Positions 9,551 through 20,352 of a DNA stretch of 64,000 nt are shown in pieces. Each line of letters starts with the position of its first letter. Position 1 is the stretch's first letter. This stretch comes from Planctomycetales bacterium (lineage in GTDB: Bacteria > Planctomycetota > Planctomycetia > Planctomycetales > Planctomycetaceae): assembly GCA_028285345.1 (NCBI GenBank), contig JANQPT010000057.1, forward strand, positions 1-64,000, written 5' to 3'. The translations under genes were made by a program, and so were the position numbers. Under the pieces are notes generated by a model, which was not told the origin of the DNA, did not search any database, and was given only the letters and a program-made list of their open reading frames with translations.

Positions 9551-11163
9551 GTTCGTTTACAGAGATCGACGTCAAAGATTTGGCGATCGAACGTGACCAG
9601 AACGGTCAGCCGCAAATCGCGCCCAAACGGCGCATCATCTCGCGCGTCGTGTTGCCGGTTTTATTGATCGCTGGATTCATCGCCATGTTGGGATGGGCGG
9701 CCCGCGATGTTTATCTGCCCCGAACGGCGGTCACCGTCGTCCCGGTGCGCATGAGCCTCGCAGAATTGCAGGCCGGCGGAACGCCGCTGTTTAACGCCGC
9801 CGGGTGGGTGGAGCCGCGGCCGACTCCCATCCGGGTGGCGGCTTTGGCTTCTGGCGTGGTGAAGGATCTCCTCGTCGTGGAAGATCAGTTAGTTGCAGAG
9901 GGAGAACCGATTGCCCGGCTCGTCGATGAAGACGCCGTCTTGGCACTGGAACAAGCGCGGGCAACACTCAATCTGAGGGAAGCGGAAGTTAAGGAGGCTG
10001 AGGCCGCAGTCGAGGCGGCGCAGGTCAATTTCGATATCCCCGCGCATCTTGAACTCCCGGTGGCGGAAGCCGAAGCAGCGCTGGCCGAGATTGATACCGA
10101 ACTGTCGAATCTGCCGCATCAGCTCAAGCAGGCCGAAGCACGGCTCCGATTTGCCAGATATGACTTAAAGACGAAGATCGAACTCGGCGACGCCGCCACA
10201 CAACTGAGCGTTGAACACGCCAAGAGTGAGCTGGATGCGGCGACTGCAGCGGTCGCCGAATTGACAAAACGGCGCGCCGTTTTGGAACAGCATCAACGGG
10301 CGCTGCGGCGGCAAGTCGCTGCGGCGGCGACGCGGCTGAAACTCAAGACAGACGAGCAGCAAGAGCTCAAAGCGGCACAGGCGCAGCTCATCGCGGCCCG
10401 GTCACGCGTCAAACAAGCCCAAGTCACCGTTGACGAGGCGGAATTGCGGCTAGCGCGGATGACGATTGACTCACCCGTCGAGGGGCGGATTCTCAATCTG
10501 GTCACGCAGCCCGGGTCGCATCTCATGGGCAGCGCCGGCCCCATGCAAGGGGACGATCGCAGCACAGTGGTCAAAATGTATAAGCCGGGCGAGTTGCAGG
10601 TCCGGGTCGATGTGAGATTTGAAGACCTGCTGCAAACGGGACGGGGACAGCCGGTGGAGATTCGCACGCCGGCCGTATCGGAGCCGCTCATCGGAACGGT
10701 CTTGTTCCTGACAGGCTTTGCGAACATTCAGAAGAACACGCTGGAGGTTAAAGTCAGCATCGACAATCCTCCCGAGGTGATGAAACCGGAGATGTTAGTG
10801 GACGTCACATTCCTGGCGCCGGACGCCGAATCGCCCGCCGAGGAGAACGCTGAACAATATCGACTCTTCGTCCCCCGCTCACTCGTTCAAATGGATGGCG
10901 ACAGGCCTGTCGTCTGGGTCGCTGACGTTGCCGAACAAATCGCCCGCCGCCAACAAGTGACCTTGAGCGATCAGCCGTCCGGTTCATTCGTCGAGGTCAC
11001 CAGCGGGCTGACCGCTGCTAGCCGGATCATTGCCTCCGGATACGACGACCTGGAGGATGGCGACCGTATTCGCATCACCGATGAGGCCGCCGCCGTTGTG
11101 GACGACGCTACCTCCCCGAACACCGAGCGCCCCCGACGCTTTCCGAACTCGCCTGAAGAATAA
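9547..11163 (+). CDS. Periplasmic membrane-fusion (HlyD/MacA-like) subunit of ABC exporter
   Basis: This 538-aa protein has a single membrane helix near residues 33-52 (LPVLLIAGFIAMLGWAA). It is followed by a barrel-sandwich/lipoyl half-motif (GVVKDLLVVEDQLVAEGEPI, about 104-123). A long Ala/Glu/Gln-rich coiled-coil hairpin runs from about 135 to 305, then the second lipoyl half (MTIDSPVEGRILNLV) and a beta-barrel domain. This is the MacA/HlyD layout, with a longer than usual hairpin. It would bridge the inner-membrane permeases to an outer-membrane channel; no TolC-like gene is in the window. It overlaps the lipoprotein gene by 4 bp and is 12 bp before the ATPase gene. Confidence 0.88.
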   Translation: MSSFTEIDVKDLAIERDQNGQPQIAPKRRIISRVVLPVLLIAGFIAMLGWAARDVYLPRTAVTVVPVRMSLAELQAGGTPLFNAAGWVEPRPTPIRVAALASGVVKDLLVVEDQLVAEGEPIARLVDEDAVLALEQARATLNLREAEVKEAEAAVEAAQVNFDIPAHLELPVAEAEAALAEIDTELSNLPHQLKQAEARLRFARYDLKTKIELGDAATQLSVEHAKSELDAATAAVAELTKRRAVLEQHQRALRRQVAAAATRLKLKTDEQQELKAAQAQLIAARSRVKQAQVTVDEAELRLARMTIDSPVEGRILNLVTQPGSHLMGSAGPMQGDDRSTVVKMYKPGELQVRVDVRFEDLLQTGRGQPVEIRTPAVSEPLIGTVLFLTGFANIQKNTLEVKVSIDNPPEVMKPEMLVDVTFLAPDAESPAEENAEQYRLFVPRSLVQMDGDRPVVWVADVAEQIARRQQVTLSDQPSGSFVEVTSGLTAASRIIASGYDDLEDGDRIRITDEAAAVVDDATSPNTERPRRFPNSPEE

Positions 11164-11175
11164 AGGAAGAGAACC

Positions 11176-11888
<713 letters not shown>

Positions 11889-11889
<1 letters not shown>

Positions 11890-13028
11890 TGTTCAAGTTT
11901 GCTCCGTACCTGCTGAAGACGTTGTGGCGGCACCGCATGCGCACGCTGTCGACCGTCAGCGGTGCGGCCGTCGCACTTTTTGTGTTCTGCTTCGTCCTCT
12001 CAGTGCAGCAAGGCCTTGAGCGGCTGACGAAGCAGGACGACTCGGTCCTCGTCGTGTTTCAGGCGAATAAATTCTGTCCCGCCACCAGCCATCTGCCGCA
12101 AGACTACGATCGCATCATCACGCAAATGCCTGGCGTCCGCGACGTATTGCCGATTCAAGTTTTCACCAACAACTGCCGCGCCAGTCTCGATGTCGTCGTG
12201 TTCTATGGAACGTTGGTCGACAAAATCCGTAACCTGCGAGATTTCGAACTCACCGCAGGAAGTTGGGCGGAGTTTGAGGGCCACCAGGACGCCGCCATCG
12301 TCGGGCAAGCGCTGGCGCAAAGGCGCGGCATCTCCGTCGGTCAGAAGTTCTCGATCGGCGACGTTACGGTCGTCGTCGCGGGAATTTTCACCAGCACGAA
12401 ACGGGCGGAAGAGGACTACGTCTACTGCCACCTCGATTTTCTGCAGCGGACCCGCGGACTGGATCTCGTCGGCACCGTCACCCAGCAGGAAGTCTGGCTT
12501 GAGGAATCGGCAAATCCGGAGGAGATCGCCGCCGCCATCGACGCCAAATTGAAATCCGGACAGATTGAGACCGACACACGAACCAAAGGGGCCTTCCAAG
12601 CATCGAGCGTCGCCGACCTCATTCATCTGATCGATCTTTCCGGTTACCTGGGCTGGTCCTGCCTGTTTCTGATGGCGGTTCTGCTCGGAACGACAACCAT
12701 CATGACGGTCGAAGACCGCATCGGCGAACATGCTGCGCTGCAGACGCTTGGTTTCTCCGCATTTCGCGTATTTCGCCTTGTGGTCTCCGAAACGATGTTG
12801 TTGAGTCTCATCGGCGGAGGCATTGGCACGCTATTGGCGACGTTAGTACTGATGCGGTCGAAGCTCTCGTTGGGTGCCGAAGCGGCGACGATTGCGATCG
12901 AGCCGACGCCGCAGATGGCCGTTTACGCGGCAGTCACTTCGATCGCAGTAGGACTCATCGCCGGCATTGTCCCCGCGACATACGCCGCCCGCGCCGACAC
13001 GGTTTCCTCGCTACGCGCGGCGCGGTAG
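11889..13028 (+). CDS. ABC transporter permease, FtsX/MacB type (second)
   Basis: This is a 379-aa FtsX-family permease. Helix 1 lies near residues 21-42 (LSTVSGAAVALFVFCFVLSV). A periplasmic domain (about 45-250) contains two cysteines (NKFCPATS, NNCRAS). Three C-terminal helices surround EHAALQTLGFSAFRVFRLV. It ends with ADTVSSLRAAR, matching the coupling tail of the first permease. The start used is the ATG overlapping the ATPase stop; a GTG 3 bp upstream is equally in frame. It is the last gene of the export cluster; the next gene is convergent. Confidence 0.88.
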
Positions 13029-13111
13029 TGATATGTCTGCGGGACACACGTGAGTGCTGTGACGGAAAGCGAGTCTTCAAACCGACCTGTGAAGGCTGAT
13101 CGTCAACACAG

Positions 13112-14146
13112 TCAGGGCCAGTCGATCCGGCAGTTTGGCAGAGCCTGCTTCAGCGCATTGACACCCGCTTCCGTGACTTCGTTTTCTCTTGCCTCAGGGT
13201 TCGCTGGATCGGAATCATCAAGACCTAGAAATCGAAGGTTGCTCAAACCATGAAGATGCTTCAGTCCCGCGTCGCTGGCGTAGGAAATCTCGATCCGCAA
13301 GTTTTCCAATTTTGTCAAGCCATTCAAATGTTGCAGCCCTTCGTCGGTGATAAAGCCATCCAGAAGCAGCGATCGGAGTTCGGTCAATTCACCGAGGTAC
13401 GGCATGCCGGCGTCGGTGATTGCATTGCCGTAAAGTTTGAGTGTCTGGAGGTTCTTCAGCTTCGCCAGGTGTTTCATCCCCCGGTCGGTCACTGATGTCA
13501 TCCCAAGATTCAAATCTCGAAGCTGGGTGAGCTTACCAAGGGTTTCTAGCTTGGAATCTCCGATGTCTTTCATGTTATTGAAGTCTAAGCTTTGCAGGTT
13601 GTTCAAATCTTGAAGCTGCTCCCAACCCGTATCAGTGACATTTGTAATGTCGAAATCGAGTGAGAGCTCTTGAACGTTCGTCAGCTTTCGCAGTTGGCCG
13701 ATGTCGGAATCATTCGGCCGCAGCATGGTCAGCGAGTGAGTTTTCAGATTTGGCAAGCGCGAGACTTGATTCACGACCGCATGAGCATCGCCGGTTCTGA
13801 TGACGAGTGAAAGCTCCTCCAATTCGTCGAATTTCTGCAACCGCTCAACGTCTTGGATGCTGCCAAGCGGGCCTGCCAAATCCCAATTGACGCGAACCGC
13901 GCGCTCAAACAGTGTCAATCCTTTGACGCCGTTCAGTTTCGGGATCCAATCTGGTCGACAGATTCTAGTTTCAACCTTCCCGCCCGATTCAGTAATCCGC
14001 TTAATCGCCTGTTGCTCGGTGTAATACCTCATGCCGGGCATGATGAGGCCTGCACACAAAGGAACCGCGAGGATGATGGCTCCGCCGACGAACAGAGCTT
14101 TGTTGTAGTGCGAACGTCGTTTTATCGATTTCTTAGCGTCGGACAT
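13112..14146 (-). CDS. Membrane-anchored leucine-rich-repeat protein (copy A)
   Basis: This 344-aa protein has a membrane helix near residues 17-40 (ALFVGGAIILAVPLCAGLIM), then about seven or eight LRRs of roughly 24 residues with the pattern LxxLxxLxLxxTxITDxGLxxL (for example LRDLNLGMTSVTDRGMKHL). It closes with NALKQALPNCRIDWP. The sequence gives no enzyme domain, so a protein-binding role outside the cytoplasm is inferred. Copy B at 14453-15259 is clearly paralogous over the last six repeats, so this is a tandem duplication. GGAG lies before the ATG. A four-repeat N-terminal portion here has no counterpart in copy B. Confidence 0.8.
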   Translation of the reverse strand: MSDAKKSIKRRSHYNKALFVGGAIILAVPLCAGLIMPGMRYYTEQQAIKRITESGGKVETRICRPDWIPKLNGVKGLTLFERAVRVNWDLAGPLGSIQDVERLQKFDELEELSLVIRTGDAHAVVNQVSRLPNLKTHSLTMLRPNDSDIGQLRKLTNVQELSLDFDITNVTDTGWEQLQDLNNLQSLDFNNMKDIGDSKLETLGKLTQLRDLNLGMTSVTDRGMKHLAKLKNLQTLKLYGNAITDAGMPYLGELTELRSLLLDGFITDEGLQHLNGLTKLENLRIEISYASDAGLKHLHGLSNLRFLGLDDSDPANPEARENEVTEAGVNALKQALPNCRIDWP

Positions 14147-14265
14147 GGGAGAACGCTCCTCTCGAAGTTGCTCATTCGAGATCAGTAGTACAATCCCAGG
14201 CTGAATTTGTTCGCATCCGCTCTAATGCATTCCCTTTCTCCGAGCGACATTCCGCAAAGGAAAAT

Positions 14266-14343
14266 GGCCGAAGGCCTCACGACACCCTAGCCTGGGGCAA
14301 CGTCCCAGGAATCGTGGTGCGCAACAATGTCTTTGGCCGAAGT
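14266..14343 (+). repeat. Hairpin-containing repeat, left copy flanking LRR copy B
   Basis: The first 26 bp (14266-14291) recur in inverted orientation at 15313-15338 with one mismatch. Next is a perfect hairpin, CCTGGG/CCCAGG (14291-14309). The right end, a GTGCGCAAC...TTGGCCGAAG stretch, also matches the inverted copy loosely. It lies between the two LRR genes. Confidence 0.65.
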
Positions 14344-14452
14344 CCATGTTCACTCGGGATGTCGTTTGTCAGCCCCATATTTACAGCTCATCAAAAGCGA
14401 TTTTGTAGCGTTCCAACAACCCGCGAAGCTCTTCCTTTAACATTTTGTGGAA

Positions 14453-15259
14453 TCAATGCCGCTGCCAATCAACCCGGCAATTTGGCAGCGCCTGTTTGAG
14501 GTCGTTGACACCCTCCTCAGTGATTTCGTTTTCCTTTGCTACGGCGTTCCAAACATCCCAGTCCTCCAGACCTAAGAGCTGGAGGTTTTTCAAACCATGA
14601 AGATGTTTCAGGCCCGCATCACTCACGTAGGAGACTTCAAGCCGCACGGTCTCCAGTTTTGTCAATCCTTTGAGATGTTGCATCCCTTCGTCGGTGATAA
14701 AGCCATCGAGAAACAAGATTTGCAGTTCGGTCAATTCACCAATATGCGGCAGGCCGGCGTCAGTGATTGAATCGCCGTAGAGGTAGAGTTTTGTAAGGTT
14801 TTTCAGCTTGACTAGGTGTTTCATTCCCTTGTCGCTGACGTAGGTCATGCCGAGATCTAACTCTCGAAGCTGGGTCAGATTGCTGATTTTCTCTACTTCT
14901 GTATCGCCAACGTTTTTCATGTTATTGAGGTCGAGTCTCCAGAGATTGTCCAATCCTTGAAGCTGTTTCCAGCCCTCATCGCTCAATTCCGAAACATCAA
15001 CTCGAAGCGACAGAACCCCCACATCCGCCCATTTTTGGACACCCCCGCTTTCGACGTCTTCCGGTTCTAAGCTCATAAGCGGCAACGTGATGTCGATAAG
15101 CTCCGGCGAGTTCCTGTACCGTTCTATTTGTTCCACGCGAGCCTTTTCATTGAGATGATAACCAATGAGCAATACCAAAAGCACACAGAGTACAGCCCCG
15201 ATCGGCACCAGCTTTTCACGATGCAAGAAAGATTGTTTTGATTTGTCGGGCTCGGACAT
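14453..15259 (-). CDS. Membrane-anchored leucine-rich-repeat protein (copy B)
   Basis: This is a 268-aa paralogue of the neighbouring LRR protein. It has a membrane helix near residues 17-35 (PIGAVLCVLLVLLIGYHL) and about five to six LRRs (LRELDLGMTYVSDKGMKHL, LQILFLDGFITDEGMQHL). It ends in NDLKQALPNCRVDWQRH, nearly the same as copy A. AGGAG lies 8 bp before the ATG. It is shorter than copy A at the N-terminal side of the repeats. The two genes are separated by about 300 bp of hairpin-bearing DNA and bounded by inverted repeats. Function unknown; a binding or surface role is inferred. Confidence 0.8.
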   Translation of the reverse strand: MSEPDKSKQSFLHREKLVPIGAVLCVLLVLLIGYHLNEKARVEQIERYRNSPELIDITLPLMSLEPEDVESGGVQKWADVGVLSLRVDVSELSDEGWKQLQGLDNLWRLDLNNMKNVGDTEVEKISNLTQLRELDLGMTYVSDKGMKHLVKLKNLTKLYLYGDSITDAGLPHIGELTELQILFLDGFITDEGMQHLKGLTKLETVRLEVSYVSDAGLKHLHGLKNLQLLGLEDWDVWNAVAKENEITEEGVNDLKQALPNCRVDWQRH

Positions 15260-15312
15260 AACGAACTCTCCTAACCGTTGATGCTCACTCGAGACCAGTG
15301 AGGCAATTCCAC

Positions 15313-15356
15313 GCTAGGGTGTCCTGAGGCCTTCGGCCAAACATCGTGTAGCGCAA
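15313..15356 (-). repeat. Inverted copy of the LRR-flanking repeat
   Basis: 15313-15338 is the inverted complement of 14266-14291 with a single mismatch. The following bases CTTCGGCCAAACAT...GCGCAAC resemble the inverted right end of the left copy. Together the two copies bracket LRR copy B. Confidence 0.65.
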
Positions 15357-15415
15357 CGTAAATCTGAAAACGGGCGCGCTCATTCAAATTGAATTCGGTG
15401 CGATCATCCAAATTT

Positions 15416-16867
15416 TCAGCCGAGCAATTGTTCAACCACCCGCCCATGCACGTCCGTCAGCCGTTGATCCCGGCCGCCGTGGCGGTACGTCAGCCGCTCG
15501 TGGTCGATGCCGAGTTGGTGCAGGATCGTGGCGTGGATGTCGTGGATGTCGAGCGGATCCTCCGCGACCGAGTTGCCGAACTCGTCGGTCTCGCCGTACG
15601 TCATGCCCCCTCGAAATCCGCCGCCCGCCATGAAGATCGAATAGCCGTTGACGTGGTGGTCGCGGCCGCAACTATCGGTGATTTTCGGCGTGTGCGGCGT
15701 GCGGCCCATCTCGCCGGCCCAGATGACGATCGTCTCGTCCAGCAGGCCCCGCTGTTTGAGGTCCGCGATCAGCGCCGCGACAGACTGCTCGGTGACGCGG
15801 GCGTTCTTTTCGTGATTCTGCTTAAGCTTGGAGTGCTGATCCCAGGGCGAGTTGTTGCCGTCGAAGCTGGGACAGGTGATCTCCACGAACCGCACGCCCG
15901 CTTCTACCAGTCGCCGCGCGCGGAGGGCTTGAATCGCGTAGTAGCCTTGGTGTTCATCTTTGGAATCGACGCCGTAGAGCTGTTGAATGTGCTTCGGTTC
16001 ACCGCTGATATCGGCGACCTGCGGAATCCGGCTTTGCATTTGAAACGCGGTTTCGTAGTTGGCGATCGTGCCATCGATCGCCTGGCGATCCGAGACCCGG
16101 CCGGCGAACTCGCGGTTTTGGGCCAGCAGTAATTCCAGCTTGCGCCGCTGCAGGTCGGCGGAATCGGCCGGCTTGATATTGTCAACCGGCGTCCCTTTGG
16201 CCCGCATCATCGTCGCCTGGTGCGACGCCGGCAGATACGAACTGCCGAAATTCTCCAGCCCGCCGTTGGGAACCCAGTCGTTGTTGAGCACGACGTAACC
16301 GGGCAGATTGCGGTTTTCACTTCCCAGCCCGTATGAAATCCAAGCACCTAAACTGGGGGCTTGGCCCAGAATTCGTCCCGTGTGCAGCAACAGATTTTGC
16401 TGCCCGTGCAACGGCAATTGGCCCAACATCGAACGCACGACGCAAAGCTCATCGGCGACTTGTGCGATCTGTGGAAACAGCTCGCTGACCTGGATACCAC
16501 TCTCACCCTGCGGCGCGAACTTCCACGGACTGCCCAGCCAAACGCGGGACGCGCCGCTTTGCGACAAATTCGAGACTGCACCTTCGCCGATCGCTTTCCC
16601 TTCGTGCTTTTTGAGCATCGGCTTGGGATCGAACGTGTCAACATGGCTTGGCCCGCCGTCCATGAAGCAGAAGATGATGTTCTTCGCACGGGCCGCTTTG
16701 TGTGTCAGCGGCTTCGTAGACGTGTCGGCATCGGCGGTATCGTTCAACAGTCCCTGCAGCGCGAGCCAACCGAAGCCGAGCGAACTCTGTTTCAAGAATC
16801 CCCGCCGCGAGAAGTCGGGAGCAATCCGTCCTGGGCAGCGGCTGGATGTCGGGGTTTGGCTTGGCAC
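15416..16867 (-). CDS. DUF1501 family protein (Tat-exported, sulfatase-like fold)
   Basis: This 483-aa protein starts at GTG, 6 bp after the stop of the PSCyt1/DUF1549 gene, so the two are translationally coupled, the standard planctomycete pair. The N-terminus has a twin-arginine leader (DFSRRGFLKQSSLGFGWLAL). The body shows DUF1501 landmarks: FCFMDGGPSHVDTFDPKP, RFVEITCPSFDGNNSPWDQH, EMGRTPH and GRDHHVNGYSIFMAGGGFRG. The family resembles alkaline-phosphatase-superfamily folds, but no biochemical activity is established. It is presumed to act outside the cytoplasm with its heme-motif partner. Confidence 0.9.
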   Translation of the reverse strand: MPSQTPTSSRCPGRIAPDFSRRGFLKQSSLGFGWLALQGLLNDTADADTSTKPLTHKAARAKNIIFCFMDGGPSHVDTFDPKPMLKKHEGKAIGEGAVSNLSQSGASRVWLGSPWKFAPQGESGIQVSELFPQIAQVADELCVVRSMLGQLPLHGQQNLLLHTGRILGQAPSLGAWISYGLGSENRNLPGYVVLNNDWVPNGGLENFGSSYLPASHQATMMRAKGTPVDNIKPADSADLQRRKLELLLAQNREFAGRVSDRQAIDGTIANYETAFQMQSRIPQVADISGEPKHIQQLYGVDSKDEHQGYYAIQALRARRLVEAGVRFVEITCPSFDGNNSPWDQHSKLKQNHEKNARVTEQSVAALIADLKQRGLLDETIVIWAGEMGRTPHTPKITDSCGRDHHVNGYSIFMAGGGFRGGMTYGETDEFGNSVAEDPLDIHDIHATILHQLGIDHERLTYRHGGRDQRLTDVHGRVVEQLLG

Positions 16868-16873
16868 GGCTCG

Positions 16874-19800
16874 TTACCGGTAATAAATAAACTCGCTGCT
16901 ATTGAACATGGCATGTGCGATGGCCGCCCATGCTTGTTGATCTTGCATCAAATCGCTTCGTGCTGCGAAGGATTTCGCCGACTCAGTCCAGCGTTGCAGT
17001 TCCGTCTCGGTCGGTTGTCGGCCCAACGCGCGCTGAAACATCTGCCGAATCCGCTCCACCGGTTCGGAATGGCCGTCCTGCAACAGCCGCTCCGCCCAAC
17101 TCTCCGCCAATTGTACCACAAGCGGGTCGTTGAGGAGAATCAAGGCCTGCGCAGGGACATTGGTGACGTCCCGCCTCCCGGTCGGCAACCGCAGGTCGGG
17201 CATGTTGAACCCCGTCAGAAACTTCGACGGATCCATAATCGACATCGTCAGATACAGCGAACGCCGCCCGCCGCCGTCAGGAGGTCCTGAATAGAGCCGT
17301 TTCGCCGGATCTTCCACACTGCGGCGGGGATTGATCGGCGGGCCGTACAACTTGGCATCGAGCCGTCCGGAGACGGCCAATAACGCATCACGAATTGCCT
17401 CCGCTTCCAGCCGCCGAGTCGGATAGTGGTGCAACAACCGGTTTCCTGGATCGCGCTCAACAGCGGCCGGATCAACCTGTCCCGATTGGCGAAACGTGCG
17501 GCTTAGGACTAGCCGGCGGATTAATTTTTTCGTCGACCAACCCTCCTCGACGTATTTTCGCGCCAGCCAATCCAGCAATTCCGGATGCGACGGCCGCCCG
17601 CCCAATTTACCGAAGTCGTTCGGCGTGGCGACGATCCCGGTGCCGAAGATCCAATGCCAGACGCGGTTCACGTAGACGCGGGCGGTCTGCGGATTCTGCG
17701 GAGCGGCAAGGTACTCCGCCAATTCCAACCGTCCGCTGCCGGCCGATTGATGCACACGGTGCTTGCCGTGAAACACCTGCAAGAAGTTCCGCGGCACGGC
17801 GGGACCGTCTTCGTCGACGTTGCCGCGAACGTTGAGCCGGTAATTGATCGGCTGCATGTTCCGCTCGTCCATGCTGTTGGCCGTGCGGGGGAATCCGATC
17901 TGCGCCTCGATCTCACGATAGCGGGCCACCAGTTTCGCTATGTCGGGGGCATCGGCGGCGGCGTTCGGCAACAAACCGTTAGTTAACAGCCAATTGATCG
18001 ACCGCACGTCGTCGTCATTCGCCTGTTCTGCCGCCCAGCGCTCGATAGCGCCGGCTAACCACTTAGAAATGCGTTCCCAAGCTTGATCAGTCGAAGCGGG
18101 TGAATCACCATTGTACAGTCCGCGAAAGATTTCAAGTTCATCAGACGGCGGCCCCCCATCATCGTAGGTCGCGATGCCGGTCAAGCTGAACCAACTCCGC
18201 TTGTCGCGGCCAAGATCTTGCTCAGGCAGTTTCAATTCGCCCGCCCGCGCCAGTCCGGTTCGCGGCGGAAAATTGGGATTGAGCGACGAGGTGGCGAGTT
18301 CCATCGTGACTCGAGTCACACCGTTCTTGAGACTCGCATCGGCAAACGGTGTCCAACTCGGCGACGTTTGGTTCAAAAACTTGACCTGCTCCGATTGAAA
18401 CGCGTTTTGCGGGACGACCAAACTCCCCGCCCATTCGCCGCCGGCGATCTGCAAGGCGAGAACCTTTCCGGGAATCTGTGCCTGTGCAGGGGGACGCACC
18501 GCGGCGGGCAGTTTCGACGAGAGGGCATGCGTGTGATAGCCGCGTTGCAGGAGTTGTTTAACCAATTGCTCACCGTCGAGCGCCACCAACGGCGTGCCGC
18601 CGTTTGCGTAGCCGTGCACAAAACCGGCGCCCTCGCCGACCCAGTCGTCGGGCAATCCGGGCTGCTCGAACGTGATCAGCGACCCCAGTTTGGAATTCCG
18701 TTCAACCGCTTTCTCGCGGGCAGTCGTCCACTGCGTCTCTAATTCCTGCCAAACATTCGCGATTTCACCTTCCTTCGCGGCTAGCAACTGCGCAATCGGG
18801 TGCGAAATCTCATGCGGTTTCGCTGTCTTCAACTTCGCCTGATGTGCTTCCGCCCACATCTTCAGCTTCACGGCGGAGACGAGGCTCCCGTCGCCCCAAC
18901 GTTTTCGCAAACCTTGATCGATTTCCGCTCGCAGTTTCTTCAGTTGCTCAATTTGCGCCGCGTATTTGTCCGGCAGATCGATCACCCGCGTCGTCCACCG
19001 CGGCGACATGAAGACACCGGCGAGAGCGTAGTAATCCTTCTGCGAGACCGCATCGAGTTTGTGGTCGTGGCATCGCGAACATGCGACCGTTCCGGCCAGG
19101 AACGCTTTGGAAAACGCGTCGATCTTGTTGTCGACCATGTCCTGGTGAATGCCGTTGAAGTCCAAACTACTGCCGTGCCGGTGTTCGCCCATGTGATAAA
19201 ACGTCGGCCCGATTAGGCTTTCGTTGAGGCCCTCTGCCTGATTGATCCGAGGCTGCGGCAACAAATCTCCGGCAATCTGCTCGCGGATGAGTTGATCGAA
19301 ACCGACATCGGCGTTGAACGCCCGGATCAGGTAGTCACGGTACTCCCAAGATCCGTTCACCGGGTTGTCCCACTCGTAGCCGTAGGTATCGGTGTACCGT
19401 ACGACGTCCATCCAATGGCGGGCAAAACGCTCACCGAAATGTGGAGATGCCAGGAACCGATCGACGGCGCTTTCGAGCGCTGCCTGTTCATCGTCGTGAA
19501 TCTGCCGGACAAATTCCGCAGACTGCGCCGGTTTCGGCGGCAGTCCCGTCAAAACGAACGAAAGGCGGCGGTAGAGCGTCTCCGGATCCGCCGGGGGCGC
19601 GGGATGAAGTTTGGCTTTGTCCAACGACGCACGCACGAAGCGATCGACCGGCTCGCGCGACCAGAGCGAGTCGTTGATCTCGGGCGGAGTCACTTTTCGC
19701 GGCGGCTGCAGACTCCACCATTTCGCACGCTCGGTCAATTTGGCCGCCCAGGCCGCTTCTGCCGCATCGGTTGCAGAGAGTGGACGTTCACGCGGGTCGG

Positions 19801-20167
19801 CGGCGCCGGTTTGGATCCAGTGTTCAAAGTCTTTGATGACCGCCGCAGGCAACTTGCCCTCGGGCGGCATCTCCAGCGATTCATAGCGCAGCGCCTCAAG
19901 CAATAGGCTCTCGTCCGGCTTGCCGGGCACGACCGCTTTCCCCGAATCGCCCCCTTTCAGCAGCCCGTCGCGAAAATCGACCGACAATCCCCCTTCCAGT
20001 TCCTCCGAGGAGGATGAGTGGCACTCGTAGCAGTGCTTTGCCAGAACGGGGCGGATCTTTTTCTCGAAAAACTCAATCGCCGCGGTTTTGTCCTGTTCCG
20101 CAGAGACCGGTTGCGACAGCAGCAAGCCGCCGACGATCATTCCAGTCGAAATCAGGACAATTCTCAT
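16874..20167 (-). CDS. PSCyt1 / DUF1549 / DUF1553 heme-motif protein
   Basis: This is a 1097-aa exported protein. A signal peptide at about residues 1-23 is followed by a PSCyt1 cytochrome-like domain with one CXXCH motif (CYECH near residue 47) and a downstream EMPP segment. DUF1549 comes next (VDRFVRASLDKAKLHPAPPA, RHWMDVVRYTDTYGYE), then a long middle region. DUF1553 is near the C-terminus (TARVYVNRVWHWIFGTGIV, GGRPSHPELLDWLA). This family is abundant in planctomycetes and is normally followed by DUF1501, as here. A role in extracytoplasmic polysaccharide breakdown has been proposed for the family; nothing in this sequence names the substrate. Confidence 0.93.
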   Translation of the reverse strand: MRIVLISTGMIVGGLLLSQPVSAEQDKTAAIEFFEKKIRPVLAKHCYECHSSSSEELEGGLSVDFRDGLLKGGDSGKAVVPGKPDESLLLEALRYESLEMPPEGKLPAAVIKDFEHWIQTGAADPRERPLSATDAAEAAWAAKLTERAKWWSLQPPRKVTPPEINDSLWSREPVDRFVRASLDKAKLHPAPPADPETLYRRLSFVLTGLPPKPAQSAEFVRQIHDDEQAALESAVDRFLASPHFGERFARHWMDVVRYTDTYGYEWDNPVNGSWEYRDYLIRAFNADVGFDQLIREQIAGDLLPQPRINQAEGLNESLIGPTFYHMGEHRHGSSLDFNGIHQDMVDNKIDAFSKAFLAGTVACSRCHDHKLDAVSQKDYYALAGVFMSPRWTTRVIDLPDKYAAQIEQLKKLRAEIDQGLRKRWGDGSLVSAVKLKMWAEAHQAKLKTAKPHEISHPIAQLLAAKEGEIANVWQELETQWTTAREKAVERNSKLGSLITFEQPGLPDDWVGEGAGFVHGYANGGTPLVALDGEQLVKQLLQRGYHTHALSSKLPAAVRPPAQAQIPGKVLALQIAGGEWAGSLVVPQNAFQSEQVKFLNQTSPSWTPFADASLKNGVTRVTMELATSSLNPNFPPRTGLARAGELKLPEQDLGRDKRSWFSLTGIATYDDGGPPSDELEIFRGLYNGDSPASTDQAWERISKWLAGAIERWAAEQANDDDVRSINWLLTNGLLPNAAADAPDIAKLVARYREIEAQIGFPRTANSMDERNMQPINYRLNVRGNVDEDGPAVPRNFLQVFHGKHRVHQSAGSGRLELAEYLAAPQNPQTARVYVNRVWHWIFGTGIVATPNDFGKLGGRPSHPELLDWLARKYVEEGWSTKKLIRRLVLSRTFRQSGQVDPAAVERDPGNRLLHHYPTRRLEAEAIRDALLAVSGRLDAKLYGPPINPRRSVEDPAKRLYSGPPDGGGRRSLYLTMSIMDPSKFLTGFNMPDLRLPTGRRDVTNVPAQALILLNDPLVVQLAESWAERLLQDGHSEPVERIRQMFQRALGRQPTETELQRWTESAKSFAARSDLMQDQQAWAAIAHAMFNSSEFIYYR

Positions 20168-20352
20168 GCGACTCGTGAGATCAGATCAGTGAGTGGGGCC
20201 AACAATGAAGTTCACAGATGCACGAAAATTTATCGTAAGCCGGGGTCTGTGGGGTGTCAATCCGCTCGCATTGCACTCGTTTTCACGGCACAATGGGATT
20301 CATCAAGAAATCGACAGCAGAGTCTCACAGCCAGACGAGAAAGGTCTCACTG

